DNA of 64,000 bases from NCBI GenBank assembly GCA_012845835.1, contig JABAKD010000016.1:16583625-16647624 (forward strand), given 5' to 3'. A model generated the notes under the pieces. The model ran no database searches. It was not told the origin of the DNA and saw only the letters and a list, made by a program, of their open reading frames with translations. The translations under genes and the position numbers were made by a program. Source of the stretch: Undaria pinnatifida (taxonomy: Eukaryota; Sar; Phaeophyceae; Laminariales; Alariaceae). Shown one piece after another: positions 55,420 through 64,000 of this stretch (position 1 is its first letter; the number at the start of each line of letters is the position of its first letter).

Positions 55420-58400
55420 CTATTCGTCTTCTTCAATTTTTTCCCTCTGGAACCCAATGGGGATAAGAAGCTCCCCGCACTCGAAAAAGCAGTATGGTTG
55501 CGCCGATCCTATCATTTTACTGTGCTGTAACAAGGGGGGAATATCCCCGAGGCTCCCGGCTGACAGCGAGCGTCGTGCGGTGTGAATTTTTTCGTTTATT
55601 GCGTCGGGCCTCAGTTTCTCTACAACACCCGGCCACCGTGTGCCACGCCACAAGACCACGCACGCACGGTCTTGGACAGATTGCTCTCAGCCCTTGTCAT
55701 TGTCATGTTTTGTCGTCCGACGAGGTGCAGGGGTCATCCCACGCCAGGGGGTGCGGCAGATTTCAAGAAATTTCTGAGTTTTCTAGCACGAGGAGGAGCT
55801 CAAAACTCTAACCCCGAAGTGTGGCTTTCGAAGAAATTCGTTCGCACAACTCGGCCAAACCAACGTTTCTATGCCTTAGTCCTAGAACAAACGTACTCGT
55901 AAGTTATCGTACCAACCGATGGCTCCGCGCTCGAGAAAGCTCGACCGGTGGGAAACGTTTGGCTTTAGTACTGCAACACCGTACCACCCAGCCAGGGATG
56001 ACTCGCAGGCAGCGTGAGCTCGACGTGGAGCAATCATAAAACGTTCCACACATCGGGCGGATCCCTAGTGATCTGTTAATTACCTGCGTCATTCAGGGCA
56101 GACAGATCCCTGTTCTACATGATCTGCACGAACTACAGATGGTGTTACCAGGTGGGGAGCCGTATGATTCGTGCTGGTATGATCTAGCACATATTTCCCG
56201 GGTTGGATCTGTACTGCACAAAACCCTGCACAACATATCATAGCGACAGATGTATGATTTGTATTATCTATATAATCTATATGATCTGTATGATCTGTAT
56301 GATCTGTATGATCTGTATGATCTGTATTATTAAAATAAAAATAAAAATACACTCCAGCTGTGCGATCGAAGATTTCGTCGAAACTCATCTTTGCAAGCTG
56401 TGTGTGATTCTCCGATCGCGATTATTACTTGGCGTGTGTCCTCATTAAGGACATATATGGTCTATACGATATATATTATCTATGTTATCTATATAATATA
56501 TGTGGTCTATATGATAAAAATGTGACCTATATTATCTATGTGATCTACGTGATTTATATGATCCATGTGATCTATATCGTGATCTTTCCGATGTGGGAAA
56601 CATTCCCAGCAAGTAGAAGGAAACCACCCCCCGCCCAAAGGAAACCTATGCACGAAGAAGTCCACCTCCCTTCTCCTTTACCCAACTCCCGGCGTATTAG
56701 CATCGATCCAACCCACCACTTTGCCCTTGCTCCGCCCTTCCTTTTAATTACTCGTTCGTCTATCTTCCGCTTGTAAACCCTAAAAGCCGCGTCGAAGCTC
56801 ATTATATGCGAGTTAATGCGAGAACAACAACTACTGTATATCAATTGTCGTCTCGTTCAAACATGAAAAATTATTTTGTGTCTTGAATAAGTATGCTAAT
56901 TAGTACCAGAGGTATGAATTACAAGGTTTCTACAGCTTTCGCCGCCTCGCTCAAGAACCGATTCCGATTAAAATATGACACCCTGTATACACTTAAGAAG
57001 AAGCACACTTGAACTTAAAGTATTCCTGGGTGGCAAGCGGTATAGTCGTTTTTTCAGGCGCGAGTAGTGAGACGTACGGTATGCACCAGTATGGACCTGG
57101 CACATCGTAGGCTGACTCCCGATTTCACTTTTATACGCTTCTGGTGGAGGCATGAATTGCGTCAGCTGTGATATATGCATATGTACCATTTTGCTTTTTT
57201 TGCCTAGTCCGTCCCTTTTTCTCCGCCGGCGCAGAGTTTTTTGGTGTGCTTTCTTCTGCAATGCGATCAGACTACCCGTCGGTATATTATCAGCCGTGTG
57301 CCGGGCTCATGGGACGTCCGTGGCGCGAGCTATGGCCGCGGAAAGCCGCCGAAACTGGCTCTATTTTGCGGGGTAGGAGACACTTCTGTCCCCGAGCAAC
57401 CACACACTAGACGTATTTAAGCCTCGAGGTTAGGTCTCAAGTACTTCCAACTGGAAGAGCTAGGCCATTCGATATTTCGACCTTAACGCATAAAAAAAAC
57501 ACCACATGTCTAAAACTCGAAATAGTGGTCTCTTTCAGTAAGCATAAAAAGAAAAGCCGAGGAAAGATCAAACTACTTGAAAATAGACTTATGATATTTC
57601 TGCACTACTCCAGACGCAGATGGCAAGACGAGGATTTATGTCATGAGTCAGCACATGAGTGGGTGGAAACTTCGAGAAAGACCCTCCCCTGCCCATGCTG
57701 TGCGAGCTTGAACAAACGGCCAAAACAAATAACTGGTGCCTGGCAAAAACATTGAGTGCTTCGTACTCCATACTCGCTTCATATGTAGGATACCTCGCAG
57801 GCGTCTGCCGCCTTCGGTGTGCCTCAGTGTGGCAGTCAGTACAGCAGCACAGCAGGACTGGCCCTCAACCCGGTTCAATTTCCACCCTCGAAATGTAGGC
57901 ATCCGCGGGAAAGAGGCAACAGAGTTGTAAACTGCAGCAGCAGCTCCGGCCATGCGCTACGTCGGGCACAAAAACCAAACAAAAAAAATGTGTCATCGAA
58001 AAATTACAGCCTCTCAGGACGAGAGAGCAGGAGCACGAGCGCGCGACGAACTATGTCAGAGTCCCAGTTCTCTGACCGCAGAGAACGCCAGGGTAGGAGG
58101 AGTCTCGCGGGCGTTTTCCACCGGCTAGTTGTGCTGTAGTTGGGTTGGCTGTTGGGGTGCTGGTTGTCTGTGTGTTGTGCTGTGTTGTTTTGTTTTGTGG
58201 TGTGTTGTGTTGTGTGTGCGCTCGATCCTCGTGAATGAACAAGGACTCCTTTTTTTCAAGTAATAGTACGTAGAGGCATGCCGCTCCACGAGAGTGGGTC
58301 GCCTCTGACCACCGCCAACGTTTCTGATCGTGTTGTACACGCAGGTTGATTAACCCGGGTTGGGGATACACCAAGCGGCTTGCTAGGTTGAGCGTTGCAA

Positions 58401-60198
58401 TTACTGCGTGGGTGTTGTGCTGTGCTGCTGCTGCAGAGTGTCTGATGTTTCCTCGAGCTTTTGTCGTCTGAAATGCTGTTGTTTGCTGGAAAATACTCGG
58501 AAAATTGCTTCAAATATGCACTTGGGCCAAAATGTGCCCAAGAAGAAGTGCATATTTTGGGAAAATCCACATCTCACCGTGGTCTGCCGTGGTCGTTAGG
58601 TCGATAAAATAGACCTATTTTTTAGACATTTAAAACACGATAGGGCTTAATTTGGTTTAGAGCCAAAAATATAGGCATATCGTCAGGCTTAAATACGTCT
58701 ACTACACACACGGTGGAACTTTAGTCCTCGCACGTACGTCGGGGTGGCATCAAAATGTATTTGCGAGAGAATTTTCCCGCACTGCTAGACGCGGGCGCGG
58801 TGTATATGTACCCGCTGCAACGACGTGAACTATGTCATTACTGTGAGTTCTCCCTCACAATTGACACGGTGGTTACCATACAGCAGTAGCGAAACCTGTA
58901 TATAGAGATATAAAGTAGCAACACAACTCAAGCAAAAGTAACGATGTGCACACAACAGACCATATCGGCAACAAACATCGCATCGGTATAAACTGTCTAC
59001 GATCACAGCAGCAGCAAGCAACCGCAGAGAGCGGCAATAATATATACCTGGTAGATCGTAAAAAATCAAATTTTATTGAGTCCGGGATTTTTTTCTGGAT
59101 GGACCGAGGAGAATAAATACACAAGACCTTTACTCTCATCAAAAGAACATACACAGCGGTTTTACAATAGAGCACCACCAGCAAGCAGCACGTAGTCCAT
59201 AGACTCTAAGAGTTTATTGTCATATGAGCAACGACGGGAACTATGTCATTACTGTGAGTTCTCCCTCACAATTGACACGGTGGTTACCATACAGCAGTAG
59301 CGAAACCTGTATAAAGAGATATAAAGTAGCAACACAACTCAAGCAAAAGTAACGATGTGCACACAACAGACCATATCGGCAACAAACATCGGTATAAACT
59401 GTTTGCGCGGGGAAAAATACTGGACACAGAAAACACACAACAAATTGACACCAATGATTCCTCTAACAGCAGCGACAGCAGTACAAACCCATCAGACAGC
59501 GAAAATGATCAAGACAACAACAGCGGCAACAATAACAATTCTGGTCAATGGTCCATTATTCCCGAGATTGGTGATGGTGCATGTTTATTAAGATGTATCT
59601 CGTGTCGTGTGCACAACAACCCAGCTTTACATCACATCGTCCGTGCACATATTATTGCCCACATCACAACCAATTTGTACACCGTTATCCCAGGATCAGG
59701 TTTCAACACTTTCCACGACAGCATCTTAGCTGGAGCAAATCAAGAACTTGTGGAAGTCGCTGGATCTCAACCTACTACATATTCGAGTGTTGAAGAGTAT
59801 CTCCACTTCATGTCACAGCCTTACGCATATGCTACAAACGTAGAATTAATTGCTGCCACGCAGTTATACGGAGTGGACTTTCGAATAACTTATCACACCG
59901 AGCCTCAGCAATATCCCAACCCTCCTCCTCCAAATGTCTGTGATATCTTATATTATCCACATTCTTTCCACTACGCATCCCTCCGATATACACCTTCTGC
60001 ATAAATACTTCATCATCAGTTGTAGTCATTCGACTTGCGTCGCCCCCGGGAGGCACGTGTCTACCTCCCGAAGGGGAACCTTGTATGCGTGTACCATCTT
60101 TTGGTTTGTTTGTGTTTTTTCTCTGGGGTATTCCTCAGCTCCAGAGTGACCGGAGCCTGTCCTGTGACCACGGACTTGATTATGCGAGTTAATGTGAG

Positions 60199-60230
<32 letters not shown>

Positions 60231-62595
60231 CGTACCTTGACCGCAAAACGGATTCGGATTTAATCCCAACCTTGACACATCGTCGCCTTCGACCATAGAA
60301 GTTTATTAAGTGTCTTGAATACAGCATGAGATCATCAAAAACAACCCCCCTCCCCCCTCTATACACGCTGATTTTATGTCTTGGTCAAGTATGGCAATGA
60401 ACATGTGTGGAGTTTACTGTAGTATGAACTCATGTCGTCCCCTAAAAACCATCGATTAAATTCATTGTTTTGTGTTCTCTCACCGTGGTTCGGTCGACGA
60501 AGGTATCGCGCGCGTCCTCCTTCTCCCCCTCGCTAGCCTCCTCCGAGTCGGTGTCCTCCTCATCGGAAACGTACTCAGGACCCAAAAGAATCTTCATCTT
60601 AACCTTGTGCGCGACATGCCACAAAAATCGATCAAGAGGCGGGAGCATGAATATCACCAATGGTAGGGTGAATAATCAGCACGGACACTGGGTGAACTGA
60701 TGTCGTCGGTGGGTAGAAAGAACGGTTTCATGTGACGTATCGGGCTGCGGGATGGACAACAGAGTTACACTGGCACCCTATTAATATTACGGGGGACCCT
60801 AGTAAACAGGACCTACGGTGGACAAAAAAACCTATATATTCATCTATTTTCACTAACAATATTTGGTCCTATTTACTATCGTCCTCCGTAATAGCAACAG
60901 TAATCAATTGAATCTCGGGGAGGGGGGGGGGGGGGGGGGGGGCATTTGACAGTAAAGGACGTGCAGTACTGAAGACGACGAAATGCGCTCAGATCCTCAA
61001 AGGATCTTCTTGACCTTTTTCGTGAAATGGTCAAAAAGAGAAAAGAAAATGGCGTACGAGGAAAAAAGGGAAGCTATTGAATGTATAGTCTATGGCTCTC
61101 CGAAAACGGGAAATATTGAATTATTTACCAATCCCCGTTACCTCTCTCTCCCCCCCCCCTTAAAAGTTATTTATAATAGGTGGCCTCGGTTGGCATCGAC
61201 GCCGTAAAGCATTGTATGTGTATATTGGAGTTGGCGTTGGTTGGCAACGAGGCGGTAAAACAGGCCAATCAATGCGTGAGCTAGACAACCAGGGCACCGT
61301 TTTTTTTTTTTGACGGTCACCATGATGGTTATCGAGTTAGATATTATTTTGCGGGCTGGAGAACCCTAACTCCGCACAAGGGAAATGATCGCATCACGTA
61401 GTGTGTGAATATAGTAAGGCACTCACGAGGCAGTTACATTGTAATACCCATTGCTGTCTCTGGATTGGCCACACCAGAACACAAAGTGATTCATTAGCGC
61501 TGTCATCCATAAGCAAGAAATTAGACACAAGGTGCCGAAGTCCGTGTTACGAGCGGTTGTTGGGAGGATGCAGTTCACCCCTCATGCGACTCGCCGAACA
61601 CCTCACGGTGCTTCGCGCTTGGTGCAAGCAATGCCTGCCTGGTTGGTGAAAACCCGATGTACTCGGGCCCGACATAGTAGGGATGCGAGGGTCTATGGTC
61701 ATACGACTGCGGCCATGCAAAAACTGAGTACCCCCTCCCCCCCTTCCGAACAAAGCAATGTATCCATCCATCCATTGCCCCCTGTACTGGTTGGTGAAAA
61801 CCCGACGTGCTCCGCCCCGGCCTAGTAGGTATGGGAGGGTCTATGGCCACACAACTACGGCCATGCACAAACTGAGCACACACCCCTCCCCCGCCCCGAC
61901 CCCCAACAAAGAAAGGAATTGATCCATCCATTCATTCATGGCCCAAATCGACTTGCGGAAAGCACGAGATCGTGAGTTAGCAACACTCGATGAAAAATCG
62001 ACGAGCAGTGGGATTGCTGAACCCTATGTGCGATAAAGGCTGAAGGCAAGAAACGGGGCGGAAAAGGGACGACACCTGTGACCACGGCTTGTCCAAAAGC
62101 TGGAAAGTAGAAGAGTGAAAAGAAAAAGAAAAGACGAAAACAAAATCCCAGGCTGTGGGACGGGTCAGAAATCTGAAAACACCCGAGCGAAGGGGATGCA
62201 TCTAATATTTCCGGGAAGGGGGGGGGGGGGGGTCTGAGAGCGAAGGATGTTATCAGGGTTTTTGACTCCTCGGTAACGTACTCAGGATGCAGAAGCATCT
62301 TCATTTTTACCCACTGATTGACGGGTCAAAAACTCAAATGATATCCGAGAGAAGTAGACGTTGTAATCATATCTCAGGCTGCGGGACGGGCGAAAAAAAA
62401 AGACATCCGACACAATGAAATCATGTTAAATGTTCTCCCAGGCTGCGGGTCGGGCAACGCATTAATGTGACATCCGAGCAAAGACGATTTTTATAGAACA
62501 CCGCCTTGCCGTTCCCTCACTATTGTCGTCGCTACCCGCTTTGCTTGGCTCAACCCGATCGTTTCTTGTTAAATAATTGCGCAGAAAGAAGGAAA

Positions 62596-62627
<32 letters not shown>

Positions 62628-64000
62628 ACAACAACAAATAACGACAACCGCCTTCCTTTTCCCTACTGTTGTCGACCGCTTTGCTACCCGGGCGTTTTTA
62701 GCGGCTAAGTATGTAGGAATACACGAAAAAAAAAGCGAAACAAAATACAAAACCCCAAACCGTCTTACCTTTCCCTCGCTGTTGTCGACCGGTTTGCTAG
62801 GCGCGACCCGAACGTTTCTGGGAGAGGTGTCCGGCTCCATGCTCATGATGTTCTGGTACAAAATCTTCGTTACCCTCGCGTTGTCCAGCGTAGAGAACTG
62901 GTGTCGGAGAAAATACGGTGGGCGCAACGGGAGGACACGCGTGGAACACAAGAGAGGGCGTAACCACCAGCCGTGGTCACTCTTCACGTGTATCTCAACA
63001 TACGTGAGCGTCGTTGTGAGACGTGGCACCCAAAAGAGTACGGCCGGAACTCCCACTGCTATAACGCAATATGTGGAGCTGGAACTCCAAAAAACGCTAC
63101 GTCACGCTTCGTTGGCATCGCTCCGTAACGCTGAAAACTATCTTACCATGTCCGTCGAGGTAGGCGAATCCCCAGGCCCACCACCGTCACCCCCGCCCGT
63201 GCCCCCCGCCGCTCCGATGTCACGGTCGTCCTTGAACAGTGCCGAACTAACCGCCTTCATCATATGCGTTATCTTAGCGTCTAGCTGGGCGAAAACCTCG
63301 GGTAGCTTTGACCGAGGCGCCACGGGGTGCGTCTTGCTGTCCACCTGGCAGCAGCGAGAGCACGGCTTCTTTCGATTGCGATAGATAGTGTGCGTCGAGG
63401 TTTTTGGTTGTCGTACATGAACGTTTTTATCTTATCATACGTGGTGGTCTTCATTATGTGTCAATTCGTCACTTTTTGCAGGGAATGACACTCACACCGC
63501 GCATGGTCGAACGGTAAAAACATAATAGTACTATATATACAGCATCAAGTTATATAAAATGTCATGTGCGATGCCTTCGCGTCCGGCTAGGCCGAAAACC
63601 TCGGGTAGCTTTGCTTGAGGCGCCACGGGGTGCGTCTTGCTGTCTGAGCCTGTTTGCTCGTACCTTCGCGTCCTGGCCTTGTTTCAGAGGCCACAACCCC
63701 CCACCCACCCACACACCGAACCCCAACCCAACTCAACCCAACCGAAACCAAACCAACCCAAACACAACCAAACACAACCCGACCCCAACAATCAAGAAGT
63801 ACTAGCTAAGTTTTTAACAATGGCATCGTACCTTGCTCATGAAACGAGAGAGGGCGTCTCCCAGGCGATCCACCGTGACGCTGAGCCTATTAGCCCTCTC
63901 CTTTGCGTCCTCGCACTGTTTTCGAGCCGACCTCAAGGCGACGTCAATCAAATCGACCTCGTGGTACATGTCGCGGTTACCCGACGCCACGTCTTGCATT
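55420..64000 (-). CDS. Coiled-coil protein, 3' five exons (gene runs off right edge)
   Basis: Minus-strand exons: 64000(partial)-63832, 63344-63147, 62897-62769, 60603-60484 and 55524-55420 (stop TAG). Every junction is GT/AG and phase 0. The 239 residues seen begin MQDVASGNRDMYHEVDLIDV, a helical, coiled-coil-like part (ALRSARKQCEDAKERANRLS), then LPEVFAQLDAKITHMMKAVS, a Gly/Pro linker, FSTLDNARVTKILYQNIMS, then KILLGPEYVSDEEDTDSEEA (strongly acidic, possible CK2 sites) and a last exon IGSAQPYCFFECGELLIPIG ending EKIEEDE. Family not recognised. The last intron (60483-55525) is about 5 kb and holds an antisense OTU-domain ORF. An exon could be missing in it, since both sides are phase 0. Three exons have decayed partial copies nearby. 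Confidence 0.65.
55733..56000. mobile_element. MITE copy, CATCCCACG family
   Basis: It starts GGGTCATCCCACGCCAGGGG and ends CCAGCCAGGGATGACTC. The interior has TTTCGAAGAAATTCGTTCGC and ACTCGGCCAA. Confidence 0.5.
56255..56600. repeat. (TATGATCTG)n-type minisatellite and its decayed flanks
   Basis: A perfect 9-mer GTATGATCT runs about five times at 56285-56330. Degenerate TAT(C/G)TATGTGATCTA units resume at 56458-56585 after an inserted dispersed repeat (56360-56455, reverse of 42125-42215). Confidence 0.75.
56601..58819. other. Part of the last intron of the 55.4-64 kb gene
   Basis: No exon was accepted. An open frame at 57235-57385 (SAMRSDYPSVYYQPCAG) ends near a GTAGGA and could be coding, but it lacks a partner. 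56798 and 60180 share TGCGAGTTAATG-GAGAACAACAAC, suggesting related repeat ends. 58140-58215 is a (TGTTGTG)-rich stretch. Confidence 0.4.
58820..59402. repeat. Direct repeat of about 175 bp flanking the OTU ORF 5' side
   Basis: 58820-59002 and 59229-59402 are nearly identical (GAACTATGTCATTACTGTGA through GTGCACACAACAGACC to GGTATAAACTGT). The second copy lacks 5 bp and runs directly into the OTU frame. Confidence 0.8.
59357..60004 (+). CDS. OTU-domain cysteine protease-like ORF, intronless
   Basis: OTU proteases cleave ubiquitin from substrates. The frame is open for 215 codons to TAA at 60002-60004. An Asn/Ser/Asp-rich N-terminus is followed by the core: IPEIGDGACLLRCIS (catalytic Asp-Gly-x-Cys), YSSVEEYLHFMSQPYAYATN then VELIAATQLYGVDFRITYH, and ILYYPHSFHYASLRY with the catalytic His region. 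There is no ATG near the 5' end in this frame; the nearest ATG (59355) is in another frame, so a 5' exon, non-AUG start or damage is likely. It lies antisense in a large intron of the minus gene, is more A/T-rich than neighbouring exons, and follows a 175-bp direct repeat. It is probably carried by a mobile or viral-type element, but that is inference. Confidence 0.6.
   Translation: MHTTDHIGNKHRYKLFARGKILDTENTQQIDTNDSSNSSDSSTNPSDSENDQDNNSGNNNNSGQWSIIPEIGDGACLLRCISCRVHNNPALHHIVRAHIIAHITTNLYTVIPGSGFNTFHDSILAGANQELVEVAGSQPTTYSSVEEYLHFMSQPYAYATNVELIAATQLYGVDFRITYHTEPQQYPNPPPPNVCDILYYPHSFHYASLRYTPSA
60038..60080. other. Strong hairpin after the OTU ORF
   Basis: GGGAGG and CCTCCC pair across CACGTGTCTA, with outer CCCC/GGGG extending the stem. 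It lies about 40 bp past the OTU stop and could be an element end or 3' RNA structure. Confidence 0.45.
60198..60230. repeat. (CAA)n microsatellite
   Basis: About ten CAA units beginning in AGAACAACAAC. Another (CAA)n lies at 62600-62636. Confidence 0.85.
60985..61025 (-). pseudogene. Decayed copy of exon 60603-60484 start
   Basis: The minus strand reads AAGGTCAAGAAGATCCTTTG then AGGATCTGAGC. This matches the intact exon start (KVKMKILLGPE) with a codon lost and GGG changed to TGA stop. Confidence 0.5.
61570..61890 (+). mobile_element. Two tandem SINE-like elements
   Basis: 61570-61745 and 61780-61890 share TTGGTGAAAACCCGA, TAG-AGGTATG-GAGGGTCTATGG-like text and CGGCCATGCA, each ending AAACTGAG plus C-rich tail. 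The first is the longest copy in the window and contains CTCATGCGACTCGCCGAACA, also present at 52300. Confidence 0.6.
62262..62311 (-). pseudogene. Second decayed copy of exon 60603-60484 start
   Basis: The minus strand reads VKMKMLLHPEYVTEE against VKMKILLGPEYVSDEE, then diverges. The acceptor side (GTGGGTAAAA) has lost the AG context. Confidence 0.55.
62501..62705 (-). pseudogene. Two decayed copies of exon 62897-62769 3' end
   Basis: 62649-62705 and 62501-62568 each match the last about 60 bp of the intact exon and its donor. The second reads RNDRVEPSK then DNSEG, against RNVRVAPSKPVDNSEG. The donor AAAGGTAAGACGG became AAAAGGAAGGCGG and AACGGCAAGGCGG, so both lost the GT. A (CAA)n tract separates them. 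Confidence 0.65.
63575..63650 (-). pseudogene. Decayed copy of exon 63344-63147 5' part
   Basis: The minus strand reads SDSKTHPVAPQAKLPEVFG against VDSKTHPVAPRSKLPEVFA, then diverges. It lies in the intron upstream of the intact exon, with an AG at the equivalent acceptor position. Confidence 0.65.

Noticed and set aside
57152-57410. Possible plus-strand exon (SDYPSVYYQPCAG frame)
   Set aside because: Three frames are open across it, there is no phase-matched partner and it lies inside an intron of a minus-strand gene.

Overview
The window is nuclear DNA from an intron-rich eukaryote, most likely a stramenopile and specifically a brown alga close to Ectocarpus. Four things point there. Exons of 40-260 bp are separated by introns of 0.3-5 kb with long poly-C/T tracts before AG. 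Two genes begin with a signal peptide followed directly by a Phe (an 'ASAFAP-like' plastid presequence). There is a degraded non-LTR retrotransposon of a type I associate with Ectocarpus. Introns and intergenic DNA are filled with MITE-like, SINE-like and tandem repeats. No bacterial operons, rRNA or CRISPR arrays were seen. The organism call is inference.

Layout. (1) 1.8-11.9 kb, plus: an EF-hand-like gene of at least nine exons, 5' end not seen, whose junctions close in phase. (2) 17.2-18.3 kb, plus: the last two exons of an unrecognised gene. (3) 20.4-24.6 kb, minus: a four-exon, plastid-targeted ClpS-like adaptor. (4) 24.8-34.7 kb, plus: a six-exon plastid-targeted DUF1995-type protein, divergent from ClpS with only 226 bp between the start codons. 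(5) 39.7-43.5 kb, plus: a short gene with an EF-hand-like fold. (6) 45.4-48.3 kb, plus: a gene with a 1.7 kb exon carrying poly-Gly and RGG tracts. (7) 55.4-64 kb, minus: a coiled-coil gene entering from beyond the right edge, with an OTU-protease ORF lying antisense in its last intron. The rest is repeats.

Two themes stand out. First, several genes carry partial, decayed copies of their own exons next to the intact exon, often including the splice site. The cleanest case is four tandem copies of one 3' splice site plus exon start at 8.2-8.44 kb. Second, LINE fragments are bordered on both sides by poly-C tracts, and a short SINE-like family shares the LINE 3' end. Exon coordinates were derived by hand from reading frame, phase and GT/AG signals. 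No alignment or database search was run.
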